DNA from: Gammaproteobacteria bacterium
Lineage (GTDB): Bacteria; Pseudomonadota; Gammaproteobacteria; Acidiferrobacterales; Sulfurifustaceae
Reading direction: 5' to 3'
Length of the DNA stretch: 64,000 bases
Assembly (NCBI GenBank): GCA_016199745.1
Contig: JACQFZ010000070.1
Coordinates: forward strand, 118,795 to 182,794
Below are positions 44,328-53,522 of this stretch, one piece after another. The translations under genes and the position numbers were made by a program. Every line of letters starts with the position of its first letter. Position 1 is the first letter of the stretch. Below the pieces are notes generated by a model, which was given only the letters and a program-made list of their open reading frames with translations, made no database searches and had not been told where the DNA came from.

Positions 44328-45254
44328 ATGCGACATAACGGTAACCGCTTCAGGGTTTCTTCGAGCGATTGCTTTTGCGCATTTCCAGTCCGGTGGTTCG
44401 CGCGCTTCGATCAAGGTACGCGTAACGCCGCCGCCTCGACCGCCGAGACGTTGTTGCTCGAGCGTCTGCGTGACGTACTGACAGAATCGGATGCGCTCAT
44501 CGTCTCCGACTACGGTTGCGGTTCGATCACCACCGGCGTCATCGCCATGCTGGCAGCGAGTGCGCCGAAGCGAACCATCCCGCTGATGGCCGATGGCCGT
44601 GATCTAGAACGTACCGGCGGCGGCGACACCTTCGTCGCCGCGTTTACGCTGGCGCTCGCCGCCGGCACCGATACGCCCGAGGCTGCCGAGTTGGCAGCGG
44701 CCGCAGCTGCAGTGGTCGCTACCAAAGACCGAACCGCCGCCTGTACGGCGCACGAATTGCACGAAGCGATCGCCGACAGCGAGAAACGCATCGCCGATGT
44801 GAACGAGCTGCGTGAGCGTGTAAGTTCCACCCGCGCCCGCGGACAACGTCTAGTTTTCACTAACGGTTGCTTCGATATCCTGCATCGCGGCCATGTGACG
44901 CTGCTCAATCGCGCTAAAGCCCTGGGCGATGTGCTGATCGTCGGCGTCAATTCCGACGATAGCGTGCACCGTTTCAAAGGCAGGAATCGATCGATCAATG
45001 CACTCGACGATCGCCTGAAGGTGCTCGCCGCCTTGAGTTACGTCGATTACGTCGTTGCCGTCGACGCCGATTCGCCGCGCGAGCTGATCCGCGCCGTGCA
45101 GCCGGATATCTACGTCAAAGGCGGCGACTACACACGCGAGACTTTGCCGGAAGCGCCGCTGATTGAAAGTCTCGGCGGCGCTGTCTGCATCCTGCCGTAT
45201 CTGGAGGAGCGATCTACCACGGGGATCATCGCCCGTATTCGTGGCGTTGTTTGA
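44328..45254 (+). CDS. hldE: Truncated HldE: damaged heptose kinase domain fused to intact ADP-heptose adenylyltransferase domain
   Basis: The C-terminal 145 residues are a complete RfaE2/HldE nucleotidyltransferase (LVFTNGCFDILHRGHVTLLN, VGVNSDDSVHRFKGRNRSIN, YVKGGDYTRETLPEAPLIES). The preceding PfkB kinase domain is badly reduced. Its front is missing, ESDALIVSDYGCGSITTGVI is present, and then PLMADGRDL runs straight into ERTGGGDTFVAAFTLALAAG, skipping about 70 residues of the sugar and ATP site. The kinase is probably dead, while the adenylyltransferase could still work. The start is unsure; a TTG at 44220 is the longest reading. Confidence 0.75.
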   Translation: MRHNGNRFRVSSSDCFCAFPVRWFARFDQGTRNAAASTAETLLLERLRDVLTESDALIVSDYGCGSITTGVIAMLAASAPKRTIPLMADGRDLERTGGGDTFVAAFTLALAAGTDTPEAAELAAAAAAVVATKDRTAACTAHELHEAIADSEKRIADVNELRERVSSTRARGQRLVFTNGCFDILHRGHVTLLNRAKALGDVLIVGVNSDDSVHRFKGRNRSINALDDRLKVLAALSYVDYVVAVDADSPRELIRAVQPDIYVKGGDYTRETLPEAPLIESLGGAVCILPYLEERSTTGIIARIRGVV

Positions 45255-45334
45255 ACAACCCGGCCGACTGATATGGCCTCTCTCGCAAGAGTCGACCGGC
45301 GCATCGATGCGCCGAACGTTCTAGGTGTCCATTG

Positions 45335-46055
45335 ATGACGTCCGTGGATGTATTGTTGCCGACTTGTAATCGACCGCTGGCGCTGACGTTGACGCTCGCG
45401 AGCGTTGCTCTACAGGAATTCACCGACTTGCGTTTGATCGTCGCCGACCAAAGCGCGACCGTGCAATCGACACAGCCATCGATCGCGGCGCTTATACGCG
45501 TGATCGAAGCGCGTAGTGCGACCACGGTCGAATGGCATCACCGGCAACAACGGCATGGCATTGCCGAGCAACGCGATTTTCTACTCAACCGCAGCAATGC
45601 CGATGCGGTTTTGTTTCTCGACGACGACGTGCTGATGGAGCCATGGGTGCTCGGCACGTTGCTGACACTGCTGGCGCGAGAACATTGCGGCTTTATCGGT
45701 GCGTTTCCGTCGGGGCTTTCGTTTCGCGACGACGTTGCGGACGGAACGGTTCGATATTGCGATTCAACTACACGGTGGCGGACGCTATTCGAATCCGTTT
45801 ACCCGCCGGCTGCAGGCGCGCTGGACCGTCGGCCTGCGTACGGCCGACGCCGAACCGCTCGATTGCAATATTCCTTTTAATGGTGGGCCGTTGACTCGTC
45901 GGCGCCACCGCCCTTCTATCTCGTGGCAACTATTATGCCCATCGTGCCAGCAAAACACGTTAACCGATCCGTGTAATCATCGCGCTTCATTCGTCGCCGA
46001 CGTCGCTATCGACGAAGTAACGGCGGCGGCGTTGGATCTATACTTCGAAAATTGA
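45335..46055 (+). pseudogene. GT2 N-terminus joined out of frame to GT9 fragments
   Basis: From the ATG at 45335, about 135 residues are a GT2 transferase (VDVLLPTCNRPLALTLTLAS, LRLIVADQSATVQSTQPSIA, ADAVLFLDDDVLMEPWVLGT). Near 45735 similarity changes, in the next frame, to a GT9 heptosyltransferase middle part (RTERFDIAIQLHGGGRYSNP, FTRRLQARWTVGLRTAD). It then reads into a likely GT9 tail (LCPSCQQNTLTDPCNHRASF, VADVAIDEVTAAALDLY). Both genes are incomplete. The GT2 frame itself runs to 45880. Confidence 0.72.
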
Positions 46056-46125
46056 ACCCCTCCGCAGGCCGTCGTTGCCGAGCCTTTCTTATTAGGTGAA
46101 ACGATCCCGTCGCCCGACTAAGGCA

Positions 46126-47982
46126 TTATGCTTGCCGGCTCAGGATCTGCAGCTCCATCGGCGCCAGCACAACCGGCAATACACGTATCGGCCCACGGGT
46201 AACGGTATCGTTTACCTCGCGGACCTCGACCCTATTCTCCTCTCGACGGATGACTTGGGGGGGTAAATGGCTTTGCCCGGCGTCGGGTTTGTTACTGAAC
46301 TGCACCTCAAAGAAGGTGTCGCCGACATTCAGTGCAAAATCGACGACGACTTCACCGTCCCATGCCGACGTTGTGTTCAAGTTCGCGACCACTAGCACCT
46401 CTTGGTCGTTCAAAATGCGTGAAAACGCCAATACCCCGGCCGCGAACGACGATAGGCCAAAGTGCGTTTGATCGCCCGATAGCGACCGAAAATACTGCCG
46501 GCCGTAACGCAACGCCGGCAGGCGCTGGCGCAGATCGGATAATTGTTTGATCGTTCGATAGAACGGCTGTTGTCGATTGAACGCGTCCGGTTTTCCCCAA
46601 AACGCTTCGCGTACTGCCAAGTCGCTGTCGCCGGTGCCGTGCAGTCCCTGTTCGGTGCCATAGTACAAACAAGGAATGCCTTGCAGCGTAAACAGGCAAG
46701 CGAGCGCTAATGTCAGCTGATCGTCGTAGCGACGCGGCGCATCCGCCGGCGAAAAATAAAAACGGTTGCGTTGATCGTGGTTGTCGAGAAATGTGACGAA
46801 GTAACGGCTAGCCTCGCCGTGCGAGCTCAAGATGCCGCGTTCGATTTGTTTGCGATGCTCGAACAACGCCACCAACTCCGACGGCGGCAACAATCCCTTC
46901 GCCATCGCCGGCAACTTGAAGAACAATGGAAAATCGAGCGCCGCGTCGACGCCGATCGGCTCGCTAGTATCGCTGGCGTTGCGGCCGATGAAACGGGCGA
47001 TCTGCTCGTCGTTGTCGTACACCTCGCCGAAGGTGAAGAAATTTTTCTTGCCGATACCAAGCGCGTACTCGCGCATGGCATTGCCGAAGGCACGCGCGAA
47101 ATCGGGCTCGATGTATTTCAGCGTGTCGATACGAAAGCCATCGATATCGAATTTTGCGATCAGGTATTGATAAGCGCGAATCAACACATTGCGCACCGGA
47201 TAATGCCGGCCTTGCGAGGCATCGACACGCTGGTAGTCAGTTACCAATTCCTTCAGCGACGCGAAGTCGCCGCCGGCCTCACCACCGCGTCCCTCTCGGC
47301 GAAAAAATTCGTTGCGACGTAGCTCGCTCGGCCAAACGGTGGCGTCGAGCGCAACGTCGTCGGGGGGTGCGCTCCACTCCGAGCGCCCGCGGCCGCTCTC
47401 GTCGCGCCATGCGACTGAATACGGTGTGTTGCGCCAATCGGCTTCGGCGCCGTGATCGCCGTTGTCGAACACGTATTCGAAAACGTCGCCAGTGTGGTTG
47501 AGCACGATATCGAAGATGACATAGAGCCCACGCGCGTGCGCTTCGTCGATCAACGTCTGCAGCTCGACGTCGGCGCTTTGCGGATCGGTCGCAAAGCGCG
47601 GATCGACTTGCAGGAAATCTTGGATGCCGTAACCGTGATAGCTGAACGGGTTGTACTGACAGTTCTTCAGCACCGGTGACAACCAAATGGCGCCGACACC
47701 GAGCTGTTTCAGATAATCGAGCTGGCGACGCACGCCATCGAACGTGCCGCCCTGAAACACGCCATGGGAGCCATCGAACGGCAGCAATCGCGGCGGCACT
47801 TGGGGATTGTTGAAGCGATCGACCAACAGGAAATAAATCCAGTGATCGCGCCAGTCAGCCGGCGATAGAAACGGCGTTGGAACTTCTATCAAGCGACCGT
47901 CGACCGTTACCGACTTGGTGCTCGGCATCGCCGCTTGATTGAAAATGCGCTGTACTTCGGGTGTCGCAAGTGACATCGGCAT
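46126..47982 (-). CDS. GH13 alpha-amylase family enzyme
   Basis: 618 residues from the ATG at 47982, with AGGAGG four to five bases upstream; an ATG at 47976 is equally possible, and a longer start at 48045 lacks a site. The (beta/alpha)8 barrel motifs are present: LDYLKQLGVGAIWLSPVLKN, YVIFDIVLNHTGDVF, DGFRIDTLKYI (nucleophile Asp), FTFGEVYDND (acid Glu) and FLDNHDQRNRF (third Asp). A beta-sandwich C-terminal domain follows. There is no signal peptide, so it likely acts on intracellular alpha-glucans. It is divergent from the dehydrogenase-like gene. Confidence 0.92.
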   Translation of the reverse strand: MPMSLATPEVQRIFNQAAMPSTKSVTVDGRLIEVPTPFLSPADWRDHWIYFLLVDRFNNPQVPPRLLPFDGSHGVFQGGTFDGVRRQLDYLKQLGVGAIWLSPVLKNCQYNPFSYHGYGIQDFLQVDPRFATDPQSADVELQTLIDEAHARGLYVIFDIVLNHTGDVFEYVFDNGDHGAEADWRNTPYSVAWRDESGRGRSEWSAPPDDVALDATVWPSELRRNEFFRREGRGGEAGGDFASLKELVTDYQRVDASQGRHYPVRNVLIRAYQYLIAKFDIDGFRIDTLKYIEPDFARAFGNAMREYALGIGKKNFFTFGEVYDNDEQIARFIGRNASDTSEPIGVDAALDFPLFFKLPAMAKGLLPPSELVALFEHRKQIERGILSSHGEASRYFVTFLDNHDQRNRFYFSPADAPRRYDDQLTLALACLFTLQGIPCLYYGTEQGLHGTGDSDLAVREAFWGKPDAFNRQQPFYRTIKQLSDLRQRLPALRYGRQYFRSLSGDQTHFGLSSFAAGVLAFSRILNDQEVLVVANLNTTSAWDGEVVVDFALNVGDTFFEVQFSNKPDAGQSHLPPQVIRREENRVEVREVNDTVTRGPIRVLPVVLAPMELQILSRQA

Positions 47983-48066
47983 AAGCCCTCCTTTTGCTGG
48001 TAATACGCGTCCATCATGGATCGCGGCGATCGATTGTAGGCGCATTTAGACACGTCAGTTCGTCTA

Positions 48067-48126
48067 ATTGGATCTACAAAATAAGAAATATTGGGCCTAC
48101 AAATCGATCCAAATAGAATCTATATA
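48067..48126. promoter_or_regulatory. Three 14-bp direct repeats at 23-bp intervals in a divergent promoter region
   Basis: ATTGGATCTACAAA (48067-48080), ATTGGGCCTACAAA (48090-48103) and ATAGAATCTATATA (48113-48126) start exactly 23 bases apart. The second matches the first at 12 of 14 positions and the third at 10 of 14. They lie between the divergent amylase and dehydrogenase-like genes. Repeats on one face of the helix at two-turn spacing are typical of operators for MocR-type or other tandem-binding regulators. The core TTGGATCTA reappears inverted near 62329, ahead of the MocR gene. Confidence 0.6.
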
Positions 48127-48174
48127 GATAGTCTCTCGCACGTTCAAACCCATTGGCACAATCCAGAGGCAAGC

Positions 48175-49260
48175 ATGGTTGCAAGCTATCGTATCGCTGT
48201 TATTGCTGGGGACGGCATCGGTCGGGAAATGATGCCGGAGGGCATACGCGTGCTCGACGCCGCGGCCGCGCGCTTTGGTTTTCGGCTGCAGTGGGATCAT
48301 AAGGATTGGTCGTGCGAACAATACGCCAAGGAGGGGCAATTCGTACCGGCCGACGGCATCGAACGGTTGCGCGAATGCGATGCAATTTATTTTGGAGCCA
48401 TCGGCTACTCGGGCGTACCGAATCATGTGCCACTGCGTGGGTTGCTGCTCCCGCTGCAGCGTGAATTCGACCATTACGTCCATGTGCGTCCGGTTCGCTG
48501 GATGCCGGGCGCACCATCACCGCTGGCGAAACGTCGGCCCGACGAGGTTGATTTAGTCATCGTCCGCAAAAACATCGACGCCGAGCTGATGGCGACCAAC
48601 AGCAACACCAACGACGCGACCCGCCTTGATACCGATCGCGTGCTACGTTACGCGTTTGAACTCGCGCAAGTGCGACGCAGTCACGTAACAGCGGTGACGA
48701 ACGCCAATGGGCTGACGCCGACACTACCGCAATGGGACGAACGCTTCGCGGCGATGGCGGCGCAGTACACGAGCGTGCGCACCGCGAAACATCATGCCCA
48801 CACGCTCGCCACACAATTTGTGCGCAATCCACACTGGTTCGATGTGGTCGTAACTGCCGATCGCTACGGTCATTTCATTTCCGACCTCGCGCCCGCCTGC
48901 GCCGGACTCGTTACCCTTGCACCGTCGGCCCACCTCAACCCCGAACATCGGTATCCGTCCCTGTTCGAGTCGGGACAGGGACCGACCGCCGACATCGCCG
49001 GTAAAGGCATTGCCAATCCCATCAGCCACATCTGGGCCGGCGCGATGATGCTCGAACATATCGGCGAGACTGACGCTGCCGACGCGGTTTTGCAGGCGAT
49101 CAAAAACACACTGCGCAAGGGACCGCGACCTTATGAATTTGGCGGGACCGCGACAACGGAAGACATCGGCCGCGCGGTCGAGGGCGCCATGCAACAAATG
49201 ACGAGCGCAGCGATGAGCCGGTTGCACGACGAGCCGCTCAACGGCGCGATAACGATGTAA
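48175..49260 (+). CDS. Tartrate/isopropylmalate dehydrogenase homologue with altered active site
   Basis: 361 residues from the ATG at 48175; the longer frame to 48091 runs through the repeat region. The fold of the decarboxylating dehydrogenase family is complete (RIAVIAGDGIGREMMPEG, AIYFGAIGYSGVPNHV, FVRNPHWFDVVV, ADIAGKGIANPISHIWAGAM). The catalytic positions differ: the family ENTEGEYS is KNIDAELMA (Tyr lost), TKSNG is TNANG (Lys to Asn), FGDILSD is YGHFISD (first metal Asp to His), and the NAD motif EPVHGSAPD is ESGQGPTAD. It is likely not a normal dehydrogenase. Confidence 0.85.
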   Translation: MVASYRIAVIAGDGIGREMMPEGIRVLDAAAARFGFRLQWDHKDWSCEQYAKEGQFVPADGIERLRECDAIYFGAIGYSGVPNHVPLRGLLLPLQREFDHYVHVRPVRWMPGAPSPLAKRRPDEVDLVIVRKNIDAELMATNSNTNDATRLDTDRVLRYAFELAQVRRSHVTAVTNANGLTPTLPQWDERFAAMAAQYTSVRTAKHHAHTLATQFVRNPHWFDVVVTADRYGHFISDLAPACAGLVTLAPSAHLNPEHRYPSLFESGQGPTADIAGKGIANPISHIWAGAMMLEHIGETDAADAVLQAIKNTLRKGPRPYEFGGTATTEDIGRAVEGAMQQMTSAAMSRLHDEPLNGAITM

Positions 49261-49266
49261 CCAATA

Positions 49267-49294
49267 AGGCGGGACCGACGACTCGATCCCGCCT
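49267..49294 (+). terminator. Hairpin after the dehydrogenase-like gene
   Basis: AGGCGGGA (49267-49274) and TCCCGCCT (49287-49294) form a perfect eight-bp stem with a twelve-base loop seven bases after the stop. The following bases are GCTTGTTC, not a T-run. It lies between convergent genes and could serve both. Confidence 0.55.
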
Positions 49295-49319
49295 GCTTGT
49301 TCAGGTAACGCTCGCGCTT

Positions 49320-50168
49320 CTACGAAGCACTGAACATTCCATTCAACGTGTCGAACGGCACTGCCGTTTCAGCAAAGGAGAATGTCCCCTGCTCCTTCAC
49401 CTCGGTTGCGGCACGTAGAAACGCACCCAGGGCCACGCGACTGAGCGTTGAACCGAGACTCACGCGCCGCACGCCCAATTGCGCCAATTCCGGGACGCTG
49501 AGCGTCACGCCTTTTAACCCCATGACGACGTTCAACGGCCGATCGATCGCGCGCATGACGCTAGCGATATCCTCACGAGATTTCAGCCCCGGCGCGTAAA
49601 GCACGTCGGCACCCGCTTCCTGATAGGCCTGTAGCCGCTTTATGGTGTCGTGCAAATCGGCGCGACCATGGAGAAAATTCTCAGCGCGCGCGGTAACGAT
49701 AAAAGGAAAATCCAAGCGCCGCGCCGATTCGACACCGGCGCGTACACGCTCCACCGCCAATTCGAAACCGTAGATCGGTCGATCGGTATTGCCGGTCGCA
49801 TCTTCGATGGAACCGCCGACGAGACCGACGGCAGCGGCACGCTGAATCGTTTCGGCAACGATCTCAGGATCGTCACCGAAACAGTTTTCAAAGTCGGCGC
49901 TAACGGGAAGGTGAGTCGCGTCGACGATGGCGCGCGCATTGTCGAGCAGTTCATCGCGGGTAATGGCACCTTCGCCGTCGCTGCGTCCGAGCGCAAAGGC
50001 GAGACCGGCACTGGTAGTCGCGATCGCTTGAAAACCGAGCTGTGTCAGCAATCGGGTTGTGCCCGCATCCCACGGATTGGGAATAACGAAGCAGCCTTGA
50101 CGTTCGTGCAGCGCCTTAAACGCGCGCGCCTTATCGGCCTGCGACGATTGATTGGGAGTCCTATTCAC
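49320..50168 (-). CDS. Isocitrate lyase/PEP mutase family protein
   Basis: 282 residues from a GTG that overlaps the cupin stop (GTGA). Longer readings upstream lie in the cupin gene. The barrel motifs are VIPNPWDAGTTRLLTQLGFQ, AIATTSAGLAFALG, VSADFENCFGDDPE (metal-binding acid), GSIEDATG and FIVTARAENFLHG. The catalytic KKCGH of isocitrate lyase is missing, as in the 2-methylisocitrate lyase-like and oxaloacetate decarboxylase-like members, so a C-C bond lyase or hydrolase on a small 2-oxo acid is likely. The substrate cannot be named. Confidence 0.88.
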   Translation of the reverse strand: MNRTPNQSSQADKARAFKALHERQGCFVIPNPWDAGTTRLLTQLGFQAIATTSAGLAFALGRSDGEGAITRDELLDNARAIVDATHLPVSADFENCFGDDPEIVAETIQRAAAVGLVGGSIEDATGNTDRPIYGFELAVERVRAGVESARRLDFPFIVTARAENFLHGRADLHDTIKRLQAYQEAGADVLYAPGLKSREDIASVMRAIDRPLNVVMGLKGVTLSVPELAQLGVRRVSLGSTLSRVALGAFLRAATEVKEQGTFSFAETAVPFDTLNGMFSAS

Positions 50169-50446
50169 TTGAGCTCGATCTCCAGAAACCGAAATTCGTA
50201 ATTGTTCGCGTTGATGACGTTGTGAGCGACGCCGGCCGGTCGCGTGTAGGAAACGCCGGCCTGCAGCTGAACCTCGCGTGTACCGGTCGGCTCCTCCAAT
50301 CGCAACTTGCCGGTCGTCAACGGCACGACCACATAGTCGTGCGCATGCACATGGTGTCCAGTATCGGCACCGGGAGCGAAGCACCATTCAGTGACGATGA
50401 TCCGATCGTTATCGATTTGCTGACGTGACGTTGCTACCGCTGCCAT
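50165..50446 (-). CDS. Small cupin-domain protein
   Basis: 93 residues. GHHVHAHDYVVVPLTTGKLR and VSYTRPAGVAHNVINANNYE are the two cupin motifs, with metal-binding His residues in HHVHAHD and AHN. AGGAGGT lies immediately before the ATG. Cupins of this size are metal enzymes or ligand-binding proteins. It is the third gene of a four-gene unit: hydrolase, GNAT, cupin, lyase. Confidence 0.88.
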   Translation of the reverse strand: MAAVATSRQQIDNDRIIVTEWCFAPGADTGHHVHAHDYVVVPLTTGKLRLEEPTGTREVQLQAGVSYTRPAGVAHNVINANNYEFRFLEIELK

Positions 50447-50455
50447 GGTTACCTC

Positions 50456-50917
50456 CTATAATATTTTTCGATACTGCAGGAAACCTGAGCGATCGGCGAT
50501 GCGGTCGTACAGCTGCATCGCATCGGTATTCGTTTCATGCGTCAGCCAATAAACACGCGCCGCTCCCGCCTCGCGGGCCGCCGTATAAACGTGCTCAATG
50601 AGCTTGCGGCCAATACCGCATCCACGTCGATCGGTCGCGACATAGAGATCCTGCAAGTAACAATAATTGCCGACGGTCCAACAGGAGCGATGCAGAATCC
50701 AGTGCACCATACCTACTGCCCTTCCATCGACGAGCGCGAGCGCGCCGAACATCGGCTCGGAGCGATCGAGGAATCGGTTCCAAGTGGTGCGCGTTACTTG
50801 GGCGGATAGCTCCACCTTGTAGAACTCTTGATAACCGCGCCATAGCGGCAACCAGATGTCGTGGTCGTCAGCGGTGAACAAACGTATATCGACGATTGCT
50901 GTAGTTTTAGTTTTCAT
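50456..50917 (-). CDS. GNAT-family N-acetyltransferase
   Basis: 153 residues from the ATG at 50917, nine bases after the preceding stop; a longer start at 50962 would overlap it. IRLFTADDHDIWLPLWRGYQ, GRAVGMVHWILHRSC and the acetyl-CoA loop LYVATDRRGCGIGRKLIEHV, then AARVYWLTHETNTDAMQLYD are GNAT motifs. The pattern resembles the diamine-type acetyltransferases. The substrate is unknown. Confidence 0.87.
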   Translation of the reverse strand: MKTKTTAIVDIRLFTADDHDIWLPLWRGYQEFYKVELSAQVTRTTWNRFLDRSEPMFGALALVDGRAVGMVHWILHRSCWTVGNYCYLQDLYVATDRRGCGIGRKLIEHVYTAAREAGAARVYWLTHETNTDAMQLYDRIADRSGFLQYRKIL

Positions 50918-50925
50918 TAGCGACT

Positions 50926-52059
50926 CTACTTTGTTTGAAAATCGAGACCGACTAGCTTCCAAGCGCTTTCTTCGTAAATGTACTTTTGCTCGAAGTGCAG
51001 CGGCTTGGGCTTTGCCGGATAGTGGCCGGCTAGCGACAACACGCCGTCGTCACCAATCTTGGTTGCGGTCGATAAAACCGGCTCGATCTTATCCAGCACC
51101 GACCAATCTCCGCCTGACTCGAAGGCGGCTTTATAACCTTGATTAAATTGCTCGGTGGTAAATTGGTTTTGCCAAAGCGTCGAGACCGTAGCGCGAAAGT
51201 GTGCCATGTCTTTCTTGGTCATCGACACAACAAAATTGTGCGTCGATTGCTTCACTAACGCCAACTGCTCAGCCTTAGTGGGGACCGCCGGCGAATCGTC
51301 TTGTAGCAATTGCTCGCGGCTGGCCTTCAAGAATTGCCGCACTTCTTCCCAGGCAGCCGCAGCCGCCTGCGGGTGATAACCCATGCTGTGCGTGCCCATG
51401 CGCATTTCCTCCATCCCTTCGGTATCGAACGCATGCAACGCTCCGCGATATACGACCACCTTTACCGCCGCCGGCGCCGCGCTGTGCTTCGCCGCCTCTT
51501 GGCACAACGACGCCGGTGTGACGTCATCATCGCCGGCGAGCAACATCAGCGTCGGCATTGCCGATTTCCACGGTTGCTGCGGATTACAGCCTGGGAAAAA
51601 TACCACGGCGCGCGAAAAATCCAGTTGCTGGTCGGTGTGCGACGCTAATGTTTGCAACACCGCGCTGCCACCATATGACCAGCCCATAGCAGTGATGCGG
51701 CTCTTGTCGACGAACGATTGAGTTTTCAACCACGCCGCCACCGCCATGAGCTCGTCGACGGCATCCGCCGGTTTCGCTTCACCGCAACTGTCATAACCAT
51801 GACGGCCCAGATAATCGGCGAAGGCGACGATGTACCCCTGTGCCCGCAAGCGCTCGGCGCGACGCGCGTAGGCATCCGGCGCCATCGCCGGTGCTAATCC
51901 GTAACAACCGGAGAGGAAGATGACGGCAGGATGTGGGCCGGCGCCATCGGGGCGAAAGATGCGGTAATCAGGTGACGACGTTTGCGCGGCGCCGGCAACC
52001 ATCGCGAGAAACAGCCCTAACGCACCGACAATACCGACCGCAATTCGTCTATGTGTCAT
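50926..52059 (-). CDS. Dienelactone-hydrolase-type esterase with C-terminal extension
   Basis: 377 residues with a signal peptide (GIVGALGLFLAMVAGAAQ). The alpha/beta-hydrolase part (about 35-245) has AVIFLSGCYGLAPAMAPDAY, the nucleophile elbow GWSYGGSAVLQTL (Ser rather than Cys), LLAGDDDVTPASLC (Asp) and RGALHAFDTEGM (His). The last ~110 residues form a separate NTF2/DUF3887-like domain (NFVVSMTKKDMAHFRATVST). It is a secreted or periplasmic esterase of unknown substrate. It heads the operon with the GNAT, cupin and lyase genes. Confidence 0.87.
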   Translation of the reverse strand: MTHRRIAVGIVGALGLFLAMVAGAAQTSSPDYRIFRPDGAGPHPAVIFLSGCYGLAPAMAPDAYARRAERLRAQGYIVAFADYLGRHGYDSCGEAKPADAVDELMAVAAWLKTQSFVDKSRITAMGWSYGGSAVLQTLASHTDQQLDFSRAVVFFPGCNPQQPWKSAMPTLMLLAGDDDVTPASLCQEAAKHSAAPAAVKVVVYRGALHAFDTEGMEEMRMGTHSMGYHPQAAAAAWEEVRQFLKASREQLLQDDSPAVPTKAEQLALVKQSTHNFVVSMTKKDMAHFRATVSTLWQNQFTTEQFNQGYKAAFESGGDWSVLDKIEPVLSTATKIGDDGVLSLAGHYPAKPKPLHFEQKYIYEESAWKLVGLDFQTK

Positions 52060-52092
52060 CCCTCACCCCCAATGGTTAACGCCGTACGGCTT

Positions 52093-53514
52093 CTAAATAG
52101 AAACGACCGATCGATGACCCGCTAGCCAATTCAATGCGTTCGCCACCCGCAGCAACGTATTCTTCTTGCCGACGATCTCGAGCGTGCTATCGATCGGCGG
52201 CGATGTCGCGCGGCCGACGATGGCAACGCGCAATGCCTGCGCTAATTTTCCGAACTTCAGTGCGTGTGCATCGGCAGTCGCCGTCAATGTCTGGTGCAGC
52301 GCTTCGGCGGTCCACTGCGGCAACGACGATAATCGATCGGCCACGTCCGCGAGCGCTGGTGCAATCGCTGCGGTTAAATAAGCCGCAGCATCTTTCGCGT
52401 CATAACCGTCCGGCGCGCTGTAAATGAATGCGCTATTTTTCGCCATCTCCACCAACGTTCTCGATCGCTCGCGCTGAACCTGCACGACGTCGACCAACGC
52501 CGGTCCGGTGGCGTTGTCGATACCGAGCTTGCCGAGCTGATAGCCCAACGGATAGGCGATGCGATCAGCGGCGCCGGTTTTGATGTAGTGCTGATTCATC
52601 CACAGCAACTTTTCCGGGTTATACGCCGCCGGCGATCGATGAATCTTGGCGACGTCGAAATACTGAATCATCTCGTCGATCGAGAATATTTCCTGATCGC
52701 CGTGCGACCAGCCGAGCCGCGCTAAATAATTGAGCAACGCCTCCGGCAAATAGCCGTCGTCGCGGTACTGCATCACACCGACGGCGCCATGACGCTTGGA
52801 CAAACGCGCCCCATCGGGTCCGAGAATCATCGGCACGTGCGCGTAGATCGGTGCGGTCGCACCGATCGCCTGCAAGATATTCAGCTGGCGTGGGGTATTA
52901 GCGACATGATCGTCGCCGCGAATAACGTGGGTGATATTCATGTCCATGTCGTCGACGACAACGGTGAAGTTGTACGTCGGCGTACCGTCGCCGCGGGCGA
53001 TGATGAGATCGTCGAGTTCGTTGTTGGCGAACACCACGCGCCCACGAATGAGGTCGTCGAAGACTACCGCGCCGCCCTGTGGATTGCGGAAACGTACCAC
53101 CGGTCTCACATCGATCGGCGGATTGACGACGCCATGGCGGCACTTACCGTCGTAGCGCGGCTTTTCCTTACGCGCCATTTGTTCGGTGCGTACCTGCTCC
53201 AATCGTTCCTTCGAACAATAACAACGGTAAGCGGTTCCTGCCGCCAACATCTGCTCGATGACTTCTCGATAGCGATCGAAACGCTGGGTCTGATAGAACG
53301 GGCCTTCGTCGTAGTCGAGTGCGAGCCAAGTCATGGCGTCGAGAATGGCGTTCACCGACCGGTCGGTGGAACGTTCGCGATCGGTATCCTCGATGCGCAG
53401 GACGAACGTACCGCCGTACTTACGCGCAAATAGCCAAGAAAAAAGTGCAGTGCGCGCACCGCCGATGTGCAGATAGCCGGTTGGGCTCGGTGCAAAACGA
53501 GTTCGAATCTTCAT
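52093..53514 (-). CDS. gltX: Glutamyl-tRNA synthetase
   Basis: 473 residues, full length. The HIGH region is RFAPSPTGYLHIGGARTALF and the KMSKS region is ARLSKRHGAVGVMQYRDDGY. The zinc-type cysteines of gammaproteobacterial GltX appear in YRCYCSKERL and the DGKCRHG segment. It charges tRNA-Glu and is essential. The gene starts eight bases after the stop of a periplasmic binding-protein gene, an unusual upstream neighbour for a housekeeping synthetase, so it may be partly expressed with the GABA/putrescine unit. Confidence 0.97.
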   Translation of the reverse strand: MKIRTRFAPSPTGYLHIGGARTALFSWLFARKYGGTFVLRIEDTDRERSTDRSVNAILDAMTWLALDYDEGPFYQTQRFDRYREVIEQMLAAGTAYRCYCSKERLEQVRTEQMARKEKPRYDGKCRHGVVNPPIDVRPVVRFRNPQGGAVVFDDLIRGRVVFANNELDDLIIARGDGTPTYNFTVVVDDMDMNITHVIRGDDHVANTPRQLNILQAIGATAPIYAHVPMILGPDGARLSKRHGAVGVMQYRDDGYLPEALLNYLARLGWSHGDQEIFSIDEMIQYFDVAKIHRSPAAYNPEKLLWMNQHYIKTGAADRIAYPLGYQLGKLGIDNATGPALVDVVQVQRERSRTLVEMAKNSAFIYSAPDGYDAKDAAAYLTAAIAPALADVADRLSSLPQWTAEALHQTLTATADAHALKFGKLAQALRVAIVGRATSPPIDSTLEIVGKKNTLLRVANALNWLAGHRSVVSI

Positions 53515-53522
53515 AGCGATAA

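Noticed and set aside
49320..50168. Isocitrate lyase of the glyoxylate shunt
   Set aside because: At 282 residues it is too short for AceA and lacks the KKCGH active-site motif. It belongs to the broader ICL/PEP mutase family.
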